The notes beneath the pieces were generated by a model. That model was given only the letters and a program-made list of their open reading frames with translations, had not been told where the DNA came from and made no database searches. A stretch of 37,849 bases of DNA from UBA3792 sp045114775 (GTDB lineage: Bacteria; Bacillota; Clostridia; Christensenellales; CAG-138), in assembly GCA_045114775.1 (NCBI GenBank), contig JBGULC010000026.1:1-37849 (forward strand). Direction: 5' to 3'. Below, in pieces: positions 16,606 to 24,429 of this stretch. Both the position numbers and the translations under genes were made by a program. Every line of letters starts with the position of its first letter. The first letter of the stretch is position 1.

Positions 16606-17178
16606 CTATGAAATGCGGCGAACATTTTTCAGGATGAACGCGCCGCCGTTTTCGGCGACGTCCGCCTCGTAGCCGCCGAGGTTCGGCGCAAACCAGTCAT
16701 AGAAATCCTTTTTCGGCTCGGCAAACTGCCAAAGGACCGACATGATGACCCCGCCGTGCACAACCAGCGTCAGATCGCCGTCCGCCCGGGAAAGCAGCGC
16801 GGTGAACGCCTTTGCGACGCGGGCGTGGAACGCCGCCTGCGATTCGCCGTTCGGGCATGCGCCGCGGCAGAGATCGTCGACCCATGCGCGGTATGCGGGA
16901 TCGTTCGCCATCTCGTCGGCGGTACGGCCCTCGAAATCGCCGAAATCCATCTCCCGAAGGTCCCGGATCACGGTCTGCGCCGCGTTCGGAAACAGGATCG
17001 CCGCGGTCTCCCGCGCACGCAAAAGCGGCGAAACATACACGCGTTCAAGCCCCGGGTCCTTTTCGTGCCGCTCGGCAGCCTCACGGCCTTCAGCGCACAG
17101 CGGCTCATCGGTACTGCCGACGTAGCGGCGCGCGGCGTTGCCCGCCGTGACGCCGTGCCGGATCAATCGCACCTGCAT
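16606..17178 (-). CDS. cobC: Alpha-ribazole phosphatase-like histidine phosphatase
   Basis: This is a 190-residue protein of the histidine phosphatase (phosphoglycerate mutase-like) superfamily. The phospho-accepting motif RHG is at 7-9, a second arginine pair lies in SPLLRARET (50-58), the acid residue is E76 in REMDFGDFEG, and the second histidine is H141 in VVHGG. As the last gene of a cobalamin operon it most likely removes the phosphate from alpha-ribazole phosphate or adenosylcobalamin phosphate. I chose the ATG at 17178, 7 bases after AAGGAG, over an ATG two codons earlier. It overlaps the preceding gene by 16 bases, so translation is likely coupled. Confidence 0.85.
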   Translation of the reverse strand: MQVRLIRHGVTAGNAARRYVGSTDEPLCAEGREAAERHEKDPGLERVYVSPLLRARETAAILFPNAAQTVIRDLREMDFGDFEGRTADEMANDPAYRAWVDDLCRGACPNGESQAAFHARVAKAFTALLSRADGDLTLVVHGGVIMSVLWQFAEPKKDFYDWFAPNLGGYEADVAENGGAFILKNVRRIS

Positions 17179-17528
17179 GGCCATTCTCCTTTCAGAAGCA
17201 GCGGGATCCCCGCGACGACGCGTACGACGGAATCCGCCTCCTCAGCAAGCGCGCAGCAAAGCCGCCCGACCGCCTCGCGGTACGCGCGATCCTTTGCGTC
17301 CAGCGGGACCACGCCGCTGCCGACTTCGCAGCAGAGCACAAGCGTCTTTTTCCGAAGCAGCCCGAGAAGCGCCGCCGCATGTTCCGGGTCGTTTCGCACG
17401 GTCTTTTCCAGGTCAAGAAGCACCGGCGCGTCCGAATACACGTCCGCGTTCATCTGCGCGTCCGAAAAGCCCAGCGTTTCTGCGTAGGTTTTCTTGCCCG
17501 CGCTTTTTCCTCCGAGGATCAGAACCAT
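17163..17528 (-). CDS. Short CobU-like protein (second copy)
   Basis: This is a 121-residue relative of CobU lying between cobS and cobC. It starts GGKSAGKKTYAE, so the P-loop is altered (Lys where Ser/Thr is expected after GK). It lacks about 50 residues, including the region that holds the guanylylated histidine in CobU. It keeps a good EVGSGVVP motif (about 68-75) and the C-terminal VAGIPLLLKG segment, which is almost identical to that of the full copy at 18292-18810. The start at 17528 overlaps the cobS stop by 10 bases. It may act as a partner to the first CobU, which has a poor EVG motif. It could also be a degenerate copy, though its frame is intact. Confidence 0.75.
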   Translation of the reverse strand: MVLILGGKSAGKKTYAETLGFSDAQMNADVYSDAPVLLDLEKTVRNDPEHAAALLGLLRKKTLVLCCEVGSGVVPLDAKDRAYREAVGRLCCALAEEADSVVRVVAGIPLLLKGEWPCRCD

Positions 17529-18295
17529 AAGCTCACCGCCCTTTCCGAAAGCACCAACGCAAGCAGCGCCGCGGCGGACGCGAGCGTGATCCCCGCGCCC
17601 GCAAGATCGCCGGACATGCCGCCGAACTGCTTCTTCGCCGTGTGCCGGATATACAGAAACACAAGCCCGCTGAAAAGCAGCATTCCGCCCGCCGCAAGCG
17701 GTGAAAGCGCCGCCGCCCCGGCCGTCGCGAGCACGACCCAGCCGAGCAGGATCCAAAGCGCGCTCTTCGACGCGGAATCGCGGAACGCGCGCTGCATACC
17801 GTTCTCCGAACCGGAGGGCAGAAGGCTCAGAAGCGAGCCGACGGCGCGGGAAAGCACGTGCGTGACCGCCAGAAGCCCGACCGTTTTCCAATCGAGCGGC
17901 AGCGCCGCGCAGAGGCCGAAATACAGAAGAAAATAACAGCAGACGCCGATCACGGCGAACGCGCCGCAATGCGGGTCCTTCAGAATCGCGCGCTTTTTTT
18001 CGGGTTCGGCGTGGCTACTGAGCGCGTCCGTCATGTCCGCGAAGCCGTCCAGATGGATGCCGCCGGACAGCGCGACCGGCAGGATCGTCAGCACGACCGC
18101 CGACAGGATCGCGGGAAGTGCCAATAGCTCCGAGATCCAATAATACAGACAGCAGCACCCGCCGATCACGCAGCCCACGAGCGGCAGCGCGGACAGCACA
18201 TTTCTGAGGCTGTACGCATTCCATTCGATTCGCGGCGTCGGCAGGACCGAGAAGGTGGAAAACGCGGCGACGACCGCGGTCCAGAGCGATTTCAT
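17519..18295 (-). CDS. cobS: Adenosylcobinamide-GDP ribazoletransferase (cobalamin synthase)
   Basis: This is a 258-residue integral membrane enzyme with several hydrophobic helices. It joins adenosylcobinamide-GDP and alpha-ribazole (or its phosphate) in the last stage of nucleotide-loop assembly. The family motif GGIHLDGFADMTDAL is at about 78-92, and the SLLPSGSENGM and FGGMSGDLAGA segments also fit. Length is normal (about 250). The start overlaps the cobU stop by 4 bases (ATGA). Confidence 0.92.
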   Translation of the reverse strand: MKSLWTAVVAAFSTFSVLPTPRIEWNAYSLRNVLSALPLVGCVIGGCCCLYYWISELLALPAILSAVVLTILPVALSGGIHLDGFADMTDALSSHAEPEKKRAILKDPHCGAFAVIGVCCYFLLYFGLCAALPLDWKTVGLLAVTHVLSRAVGSLLSLLPSGSENGMQRAFRDSASKSALWILLGWVVLATAGAAALSPLAAGGMLLFSGLVFLYIRHTAKKQFGGMSGDLAGAGITLASAAALLALVLSERAVSLWF

Positions 18296-18810
18296 TCCGG
18301 CAGCTCCCCTTTCAGCAGGATCGGTATCCCGGCGACGGTCTCGACGACCGCGTCGGCACGCGCGGCGATCGCGCGATTGATTGCCCCGAGCGCGGCAAGA
18401 TACGCCGCCGTCGCAGGGTCATATTCGATTCCGTCGCTCCCGATCTCGTCGGAAACGATCACCAGCCGCCCACATTGCTTCAAAAGCGCGTCGATCCCGT
18501 CCATGACCGCGCCGCGCGGATCCTTCGGCGGTTCCGCAGAGAACATTTCGTTCGCCGCAAGGTTGCCGAGATCCTCCAGAAGCACGCAGCGGCACGCGGG
18601 AAGCGAGAGCTCCGCAAGATCCGTATACCGCTCGACGGTAAGGAACCCTTTGTCCTTTCGCATGGCGCGGTGCCGCGCGATCCGCGCCGCGCCTTCCGCG
18701 CCGAACGGCTGCATGCAGGCAAGATAGACCCGCGGTTCGAGGTCGAGGCACAGCGATTCCGCGTATGCGCTTTTCCCGGAGGCCGAGCCGCCGGTAACGA
18801 GAATCAGCAT
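18292..18810 (-). CDS. cobU: Adenosylcobinamide kinase / guanylyltransferase
   Basis: This is a 172-residue enzyme that phosphorylates adenosylcobinamide and then transfers GMP to it. The P-loop GGSASGKS is at 7-14, and RIARHRAMR (43-51) contains the histidine (H47) that is guanylylated in the family. The segment usually written EVGxGIVP is replaced here by EIGSDGIEYDP (about 122-132), which is unusual. The C-terminus VAGIPILLKGELPE matches the short copy at 17163. The start overlaps the cobT stop by 7 bases. Confidence 0.9.
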   Translation of the reverse strand: MLILVTGGSASGKSAYAESLCLDLEPRVYLACMQPFGAEGAARIARHRAMRKDKGFLTVERYTDLAELSLPACRCVLLEDLGNLAANEMFSAEPPKDPRGAVMDGIDALLKQCGRLVIVSDEIGSDGIEYDPATAAYLAALGAINRAIAARADAVVETVAGIPILLKGELPE

Positions 18811-19874
18811 TTCTCCCCCCCCTGCGGCACGTACTGTCCGACGCCCGCGTCCGCAAACGTGACCGAACCGTGATAGACCGCAAGCGCCATGTCGAGCAGC
18901 GGCAGCATGCACACCGCGCCGGTGCCCTCGCCGAGCTTCATGTCGGCGTAGAGGATCGCGTCGAGCCCCAGTTCGTTCAGGATCGCCTGCGCGACCGGCT
19001 CCTTTGAGCAATGGCTTGCGAGCATCGCGGTGCGGCAGTTCGGTACGAGCCGGGCCGCGACGAGCGCCGCGACCGAGCTGATCAACCCGTCGATCAGGAT
19101 CGGCATTCGCTCCATCGCCGCGCCGATGTACAGTCCGACGAGCCCTGCGAGGTCGAACCCTCCGAGCTTAGAAAGCACGTCGAACGCATCCAAAGGATCG
19201 GGCCGGTTCACCGCGATCGCGCGGCGGATCGCGTCGCGCTTGCGCATGAGTCCCGCGTCGGAAAGCCCCGCGCCGCGTCCGGTGACGGCTTCGACCGGAA
19301 GGTTTAATAGCACCGAAGCGATCGCCGAGGACGTCGAGGTGTTCCCAATGCCCATCTCGCCGGTGACGAGGACCGAATCCCCCGCCGCCTTGCGCTCTTT
19401 CGCGAGCCGGATCCCGTTTTCGATCGCCCGCATCGCCTGTTCTTCGGTCATGGCGGGTCCTTCCGCCATATTCGCGGTGCCGTTTGCAATGTGCAGGTCA
19501 TAAACGCCCGGCACGCGGACGAGCATGCCGAGATCGACCGGGATCACGTCCGCGCGGGCGGTTTTCGCCATCAGGCAGACCGAGGAACGATGCTCCAGGA
19601 TCCTGCCCGCCATCGTCGCGGTGACGGACGCGTCGGTCTGGGTCACGCCCTCACGGACGATCCCGTTATCCGCGCAGAGCACCAGCACCGTGCGCTTTTC
19701 GAGCGACACGTTTTCATCGCCCGTGCACCCCGCGATGCGGATCACGGCGGTCTCTAATTTTCCGAGCCCGTCCAAGGGCTTTGCCACGCCGTCCCAGCGC
19801 GCTTTCGCGCGTGCCGTCGCCGCCGCGTCCTGCGGCGCGATCGCTGCGTTCCATGTCAAAAACGGTTCCCTCAT
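18804..19874 (-). CDS. cobT: Nicotinate-nucleotide-dimethylbenzimidazole phosphoribosyltransferase
   Basis: This is a 356-residue cytosolic enzyme that makes alpha-ribazole phosphate from nicotinate mononucleotide and a benzimidazole base. It is the first gene of the operon. Recognisable segments are PLDGLGKLE near the N-terminus, VLCADNGIVREGVTQT, GEMGIGNTSTSSA, and near the end MKLGEGTGA with the catalytic glutamate at 316 (E317 in the Salmonella enzyme). The length matches the family. The promoter at 19904-19932 lies close upstream, and the leader of about 25 bases is too short for a cobalamin riboswitch. Confidence 0.95.
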   Translation of the reverse strand: MREPFLTWNAAIAPQDAAATARAKARWDGVAKPLDGLGKLETAVIRIAGCTGDENVSLEKRTVLVLCADNGIVREGVTQTDASVTATMAGRILEHRSSVCLMAKTARADVIPVDLGMLVRVPGVYDLHIANGTANMAEGPAMTEEQAMRAIENGIRLAKERKAAGDSVLVTGEMGIGNTSTSSAIASVLLNLPVEAVTGRGAGLSDAGLMRKRDAIRRAIAVNRPDPLDAFDVLSKLGGFDLAGLVGLYIGAAMERMPILIDGLISSVAALVAARLVPNCRTAMLASHCSKEPVAQAILNELGLDAILYADMKLGEGTGAVCMLPLLDMALAVYHGSVTFADAGVGQYVPQGGEKC

Positions 19875-19903
19875 GCGTTCATCTCCCGTCCTTCGCTGCT
19901 TCG

Positions 19904-19932
19904 ATTATACCATCCGCGCCGAACGCCGTCAA
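19904..19932 (-). promoter_or_regulatory. SigA promoter of the cob operon
   Basis: Minus-strand TTGACG (19927-19932) and TATAAT (19904-19909) with a 17-base spacer. The cobT ATG is at 19874 with GGGAG upstream. It is divergent from the lipoprotein promoter at 19948-19976. Confidence 0.88.
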
Positions 19933-19947
19933 CGGCGCGGAAACCGG

Positions 19948-19976
19948 TTGCATCCGGATTTCATATCCTTTATAAT
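19948..19976 (+). promoter_or_regulatory. SigA promoter of the 20002 lipoprotein gene
   Basis: TTGCAT (19948-19953) and TATAAT (19971-19976) with a 17-base spacer, only 25 bases before the ATG at 20002. Confidence 0.8.
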
Positions 19977-20001
19977 GGAATGGAAAGCGAGGTGTCCTTC
20001 C

Positions 20002-20910
20002 ATGCGAAAAACGGTCATGCTTCTGCTGGCAGCGCTGCTGCTTTCTGCCTGCACGCCGAAAGCGGAGGAGTCTTTTGAAAGCGTCCCCGTTCCGGTCGAC
20101 GCGGTGACCGATACGTTTTCATGGGTCGGCAGATCCGCGAACGAGCTCGGGATCGGCGAGGCGCATTTCGACCGGTACGGCGATATCGTCTTTCGGGGCG
20201 ATCTGTTCGGGCATACGGTCACGGGAACGGCGTTTACGCGGACCGATTACGACGATGCCGCGCTGCCGAAGTATGTGCAAAAGATCTTTTTGACCGACGA
20301 CATTTCATGCAAGGCGGCGACCGAGGCGGGACTTACGGCGCTATACGGCGAGCCGTACGCCGAAGGTCAGGAGCCGTACGTCGAATCGCAGGGCGGCGCG
20401 ACCTTCTGGGCGCGTTACTGGGACGGCAAGGGCGTCGTTTCGCTCCGCAACGGCGCGAAGCACGACTATTACACGATGGAGTATTTCGTGCCGGACGAGG
20501 TCCCGGAGGAGATCCAAAAGCGGCTTGCGGGGCTTACGACCGAGGAGCTCGGTCACCGCACCGGCGTGTACTTTCATTTCGAGCCGGGCGAAGCCGAGGA
20601 CGTCCGCATCGACCCGACCGAATACGAGGGGCTCGAAGCATACCTCGTGACGCTGACGCACGAGGGCGCGCTCTACCGCATCATGATCGTCAAGGGCGGC
20701 GCTGCGCGCTACGACGCGCTGCTCCCGGACGGCGAAACGGGCGGCACGGAGCTCAGTGATTTCCGCTATCGGATTGACCCGGACGGCAGCGCGGCGCTGG
20801 TCGAAAAAAATATCGTCGGCGATCTCTGGCTCATCGAGACCGACGGACCCGTCGCAGAGGAAGCGCTTCTTGCCTTTGAAAGCTTCCTTCTGAACCGCTG
20901 GCTCTACTGA
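20002..20910 (+). CDS. Putative lipoprotein, function unknown
   Basis: This is a 302-residue protein with a lipoprotein signal (MRKTVMLLLAALLL) and the lipobox LSAC with the modified cysteine at 17. The mature part is acidic and shows no domain I recognise. It contains several extended strand-like stretches (FDRYGDIVFRGDLFGHTVTG, YVESQGGATFWARYWDGKG, HFEPGEAEDV). The start is set by a GAGGTG site and the promoter just upstream. The gene stands alone: a terminator follows at 20922 and the cob operon runs away from it. Confidence 0.85.
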   Translation: MRKTVMLLLAALLLSACTPKAEESFESVPVPVDAVTDTFSWVGRSANELGIGEAHFDRYGDIVFRGDLFGHTVTGTAFTRTDYDDAALPKYVQKIFLTDDISCKAATEAGLTALYGEPYAEGQEPYVESQGGATFWARYWDGKGVVSLRNGAKHDYYTMEYFVPDEVPEEIQKRLAGLTTEELGHRTGVYFHFEPGEAEDVRIDPTEYEGLEAYLVTLTHEGALYRIMIVKGGAARYDALLPDGETGGTELSDFRYRIDPDGSAALVEKNIVGDLWLIETDGPVAEEALLAFESFLLNRWLY

Positions 20911-20921
20911 TCGCAGGCATA

Positions 20922-20962
20922 AAAAAGATCCTTCCCGCATGATTCGCGGTAAGGATCTTTTT
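20922..20962. terminator. Bidirectional terminator
   Basis: AAAAAGATCCTT (20922-20933) pairs with AAGGATCTTTTT (20951-20962), and inside it CCGC (20935-20938) pairs with GCGG (20946-20949). A-runs and T-runs flank the stem on both strands, so it can end both the lipoprotein gene and the convergent TrkA-C gene. Confidence 0.9.
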
Positions 20963-20973
20963 GTTTTCCCGAT

Positions 20974-21699
20974 TTACGACTCTTCCTGTATCTCCGCCGC
21001 GAAGCGCTCCTTCGCATGGAATACGGTGCAGATCGTCTTGTAATCGCCGAACACGGTCAGCTTGTCGTTCAGCTCCATGACGGTCTTCGCGCCGGCCGGG
21101 ACCGGCTTTTTGCCCGGCTTTTCGATCAGCATCACAAGGATGTTGTAATCGGCCCTCAACCCCGTCTTCGCCAGCGTCTTTTCGCGGTACTGTTCCGGCA
21201 CCTCATAGAGCGTAATCTGCGCGATCGCGTCTTCGCCGATATAGTCGATCAGCAGCACGGTGTTTGCGGTGTCGCGGCGGGCAAGACGGCTTGCGATCCG
21301 CTCGATGATGTGATCGCCCCATGCACGCAGCTTCGGCACGCGCATGAAGATGATGATGATGCCCGCGGCCAGCGTCGGGATCAGAACGCTGAACAGATTC
21401 GACGGCTCGGTGAGCTTGATCGAAAGGATGACGTTGATCAGCATGGATACGATCGTGATGTTGAACACGTATCCGAACAGCATCGTCCAGCTTGCGAGCC
21501 TCCTTCTGGAAACGCTCGAAAGAAGCAGCTCGCTTTCGCGTGTCGTGAAGCCGCAGCCCGTGAGCAGCGAAACGACCTGAAACTTTGCTTTCTCGTCGGG
21601 AAGCCCCGTGAAGCGGAACAGCATCGCAAAGACCTCCGAGATGACCCAGTATACGAGGATCATCAGCGAAAACAGCGTGAGTGCAACGTAAATATTCAT
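20974..21699 (-). CDS. Membrane protein with TrkA-C (RCK_C) domain
   Basis: This is a 241-residue protein. The N-terminal 125 residues carry three hydrophobic helices (about 3-28, 70-92, 99-117), with a conserved-looking loop containing LLTGCGFTTRESELLLSS between the first two. The C-terminal 90 residues (LIDYIGEDAIAQITLYEVP ... NDKLTVFGDYKTI) look like a TrkA-C/RCK_C ligand-binding domain. Such domains regulate potassium channels and transporters, in several Firmicutes by binding cyclic di-AMP. The membrane part is not a known channel, so a sensor role is only inferred. A GGGAG site and a promoter at 21730-21758 support the start. The phage-type module begins 95 bases upstream on the same strand. 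Confidence 0.8.
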   Translation of the reverse strand: MNIYVALTLFSLMILVYWVISEVFAMLFRFTGLPDEKAKFQVVSLLTGCGFTTRESELLLSSVSRRRLASWTMLFGYVFNITIVSMLINVILSIKLTEPSNLFSVLIPTLAAGIIIIFMRVPKLRAWGDHIIERIASRLARRDTANTVLLIDYIGEDAIAQITLYEVPEQYREKTLAKTGLRADYNILVMLIEKPGKKPVPAGAKTVMELNDKLTVFGDYKTICTVFHAKERFAAEIQEES

Positions 21700-21729
21700 G
21701 GCAGCTCCCTTTTGCGGACCGTTTTTGAT

Positions 21730-21758
21730 ATTATACCACGATCTGCTTGTTTTCGCAA
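21730..21758 (-). promoter_or_regulatory. SigA promoter of the TrkA-C gene
   Basis: Minus-strand TTGCGA (21753-21758) and TATAAT (21730-21735) with a 17-base spacer, 36 bases after the last phage-type gene stops. The gene has its own promoter but could also receive read-through from the phage operon. Confidence 0.85.
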
Positions 21759-21794
21759 TCGAAGGAGCGCATCGTTTACGCTTTTTTCACGACG

Positions 21795-22772
21795 TTACAC
21801 AGGATAATCCTGTATCAGGCGATTGAATCCGTCGCGGCCGAGGCTGTAAACGAGTTCGCCGCGAAGCTGACGGTAAGCGGGATCGGAGAGGTTATACAGC
21901 CGTTTGCGCTCCTGCGGCGACATTCTTGCAACGATACTCGCCGCCGTGCGGTAGTCCGTCTTCGGCTGATCGCCGGGCAGATTCGCAAGCAGCGTGTCGC
22001 GGAACGACTTCTCCTGCGTTCCCTCCGCATTGGTCTTGGTCTTTGTGCCTGCGCCGCCGGAATGTCCGCCGGAGTGATTGTCTGCGCTTTGCCCCTGCGT
22101 GCCGGAAAGGTACGCCTCATACAGCGCGCGCGCCGCTTCCATTGCTTTCTCCCGCGCCCGGTTGATCGCTTCGGCATTGAACTCGTCGACTTCGATCTTC
22201 TTTTCCTGCTGCGCCTTGATCGCATCGTAGAGATGCCCGGCAAGCGCCGCGGCATAATTGCTCTCCAGCGCGTCGACGTCGCCGGATTCGTTCCGGTATT
22301 GACGCGCCTTGACGTCGCTCAGATACGTGCTTTGTCCCATGCCGCGGGACCATGCATCGGCGTCCAGCTCCGCGTTGATCCGTCCGGTTTGCTCACGGCG
22401 GTTTTGGATCGCCTGCTCGTACGCCGGTCGCAGCCAGTTTCGGATCGTCTCACTGAGCTCTTCCTCGGAGAGCGGCGTGAACTCGACCGTCTCGGGCAGA
22501 TACTTTTTCAGCATCTCCTCGAAAAGCTCCTCAAACGAGGGGATCGCAGGCTGGTTTTGTGCGCCGCCTCCTTCGCTGCCGCCGGTGCCGCCGCTTCCGC
22601 CGCCGCTTCCGCCGCTCCCGCCGCTTCCGCCGCCGTTGCTTCCGCCGCCGCTTCCGCCGTTTCCTCCCGACGCAGCAGGCGGCTTTGGCTTCGTGGGCTT
22701 GACCGCATTCTGCGGCTTTGGATCGGGGATCTTGATCGGCGGGGTCCAAGGTTTGATCGGTAGTTTTATCAT
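21795..22772 (-). CDS. Putative virion protein with proline- and glycine-rich N-terminus
   Basis: This is a 325-residue protein, the last gene of the phage-type module. Residues 1-34 are rich in Pro and Lys (KPWTPPIKIPDPKP), 35-72 is a Gly/Ser linker, and 73-325 is mainly helical and charged (EELFEEMLKKYLPETVEFTPLSEEELSE and later a long Ala/Glu/Lys stretch). A second short Gly/Ser stretch with NHSGGHSGG lies at about 231-242. No domain is recognised. Its place after the propeller stabiliser gene suggests a minor virion or DNA-ejection protein, which is inference only. The start overlaps the previous stop by 4 bases. Confidence 0.75.
   Translation of the reverse strand: MIKLPIKPWTPPIKIPDPKPQNAVKPTKPKPPAASGGNGGSGGGSNGGGSGGSGGSGGGSGGTGGSEGGGAQNQPAIPSFEELFEEMLKKYLPETVEFTPLSEEELSETIRNWLRPAYEQAIQNRREQTGRINAELDADAWSRGMGQSTYLSDVKARQYRNESGDVDALESNYAAALAGHLYDAIKAQQEKKIEVDEFNAEAINRAREKAMEAARALYEAYLSGTQGQSADNHSGGHSGGAGTKTKTNAEGTQEKSFRDTLLANLPGDQPKTDYRTAASIVARMSPQERKRLYNLSDPAYRQLRGELVYSLGRDGFNRLIQDYPV
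22566..22668. repeat. Glycine-codon microsatellite
   Basis: Short units such as GCCGCTTCC and CCGCCG repeat imperfectly here and encode the Gly/Ser linker of the gene at 21795-22772. Copy number is likely to vary between strains by slippage. Confidence 0.7.
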
Positions 22773-22975
22773 GAATCATCTTCTCCTTCCGTGATTTCGG
22801 CAAGCGCCGATTCGATTTCCAGGAGCTTGTTATAAAGGAGCTCCAGGTTTTGATTGAGATTGTTTTCGTTCTGCGCGACGCTGGAATCGTATGCCTCGCG
22901 GTCAAGCGCATCGGACGGCATGCGTCCGAGATAGACCGGAAACAATGCCTGCATGCCTGTCGGTGTATATGCCAT
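22769..22975 (-). CDS. Small phage-module protein, unknown
   Basis: This is a 68-residue protein; the start at 22975 is set by GGAGG. It begins MAYTPTGMQALFPVYLGRMP, and its second half is a likely coiled coil (NENNLNQNLELLYNKLLEIESALAEI). It follows the propeller protein gene by 10 bases and overlaps the next gene by 4. No family is recognised; a tail-hub or ejection accessory is possible. Confidence 0.75.
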   Translation of the reverse strand: MAYTPTGMQALFPVYLGRMPSDALDREAYDSSVAQNENNLNQNLELLYNKLLEIESALAEITEGEDDS

Positions 22976-22985
22976 AAACGCCTCC

Positions 22986-24416
22986 TTACTCCGGACGGCG
23001 CTGCTGATCATAGAGCAGCGTCACCGGCGCGTCAAGCGTGAACGGGGCGCCGCCGACAGAGCTGAACCGCAGGCGAAATACGCGTCCTACGCCGCGAAGC
23101 GGGATCTCGGTCACGCCGAGCGCCACGGAATTGAACCGCGCCTCGATCTCATAGACCCCTCCGTTTGCCTGCACACGCAGACCAATCCGTCCGCTGCCGC
23201 TCGCGGTGAGCCGCAAAAGCGTCTTGTTTACATCCTTGCGGCCGAAATCCAGCGCCGGCGTCGTCCACACGACGTTGATCGGATCTCCGTCGTAGCTTGT
23301 GTTGCCGTCGAATATGACGAACTTCCCCGTACCGGTGAGCGCATGCAGCGCGCCGTGCACGGTCATGAGATCCGCAACGGTGAAGCCGTCCCGCAGCATG
23401 AACCGGTCTCTGAGTACGTCGTATTCGATCACCGTTTCGTTATAGGGCGCGCCGAAGCGTCTGCGGATCGCAAAGTACAGCGTGTCGCCGCACGCCGCGG
23501 CGCGAACGCCGCCGAGGTTTGCCTGCATAAGCAGCGGCCCGAGCGCGCGAAACGCCGCGCTCTTGCGTACGGTCTGTCCGTCATAAAAGCACAATCCTCC
23601 GTCGGTCAGAAAATACAGACGGTCCGCATAGCGTACGCAGGCGGTATGCAGCGGCTGCCGAAACGACGCATCAACGCGGATGATCCGATAGTTTGAGGGT
23701 CGATCGCCCAGAAGGCGATACAGCGAATCGCGCTTGAAGATCAAAAGCTGATTCGACAGCGCGAAGATCCCTGTGATCGGATCGTCGTCCACGCCGACGT
23801 CCGCAAAACCGCCGGAGACGTTTTCGCTCGCCGCATCGCTTCGCCAATCGTCGATCGTCCGTCCGCTGCCCGGCGCCTTGCTCCAATAGAGCCTGCCCGG
23901 CGCCTGCGGATCGCCCGCCGCAAACAGCCTTCCGAAGTACAGCTCAACGTAGCTGACGGTCTTGTCCGACAGCTTTTCCGCCGTGCCGAAGACGTCGACA
24001 AGGTTCGTCGCAGCGTCGAATGCGAGCATGGGCTCCTCGCCGCAGGCGATCAGAAGCTTATCCGCCGTACCGACGCGCGCCGCAAGAAAATCCATTCGCT
24101 CGCCCGTGACGTCACGCTCGAACTGATACAGCGGCCGCCAGATCCCGGCAGATGCGTCGTACAGATACAGCACATCCTGCGCAGCGGCGAGATATCGGTT
24201 GCCGTGCTCGGTCGCGTAAACGTACATCCGCTCAAGCGGCCGGTCGTTGCAGCATGGCTCCTGCATTACGCGCGAGAAGCCGCCTGCGGAACAAAGCGCG
24301 CCGGAACGCGTATCCGCGTTCACTGCGTCCGGACTCATATCGGACTTCATCAGTCCTTCGGAAAGGTCTGCGCGCACGCCGGAAAACGACGACAAGGTCA
24401 TGGTCTGATATGCCAT
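22986..24416 (-). CDS. Beta-propeller packaged-DNA stabilisation protein (P22 gp10-like)
   Basis: This is a 476-residue protein. It shows repeated beta strands of the kind seen in propeller head-closure proteins: RYLAAAQDVLYLYDASAGIWRPLY, GRLFAAGDPQAPGRLYWSKAP, NQLLIFKRDSLYRLLGD, DRLYFLTDGGLCFYDG and DTLYFAIRR, about every 60 residues. In short-tailed phages such proteins close the head and stabilise packaged DNA. The position, after the capsid and connector genes, agrees. GGGAGG lies before the ATG. The assignment to the P22 gp10 type is from the repeat pattern, not from identity. Confidence 0.8.
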   Translation of the reverse strand: MAYQTMTLSSFSGVRADLSEGLMKSDMSPDAVNADTRSGALCSAGGFSRVMQEPCCNDRPLERMYVYATEHGNRYLAAAQDVLYLYDASAGIWRPLYQFERDVTGERMDFLAARVGTADKLLIACGEEPMLAFDAATNLVDVFGTAEKLSDKTVSYVELYFGRLFAAGDPQAPGRLYWSKAPGSGRTIDDWRSDAASENVSGGFADVGVDDDPITGIFALSNQLLIFKRDSLYRLLGDRPSNYRIIRVDASFRQPLHTACVRYADRLYFLTDGGLCFYDGQTVRKSAAFRALGPLLMQANLGGVRAAACGDTLYFAIRRRFGAPYNETVIEYDVLRDRFMLRDGFTVADLMTVHGALHALTGTGKFVIFDGNTSYDGDPINVVWTTPALDFGRKDVNKTLLRLTASGSGRIGLRVQANGGVYEIEARFNSVALGVTEIPLRGVGRVFRLRFSSVGGAPFTLDAPVTLLYDQQRRPE

Positions 24417-24429
24417 AGACGCCTCCCTT

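Noticed and set aside
19875..20001. Cobalamin riboswitch before cobT
   Set aside because: The whole gap to the divergent gene is 127 bases and both promoters occupy it.
22566..22668. Tandem DNA repeat as a separate element
   Set aside because: It is fully explained as codons of the Gly/Ser linker in the virion protein.
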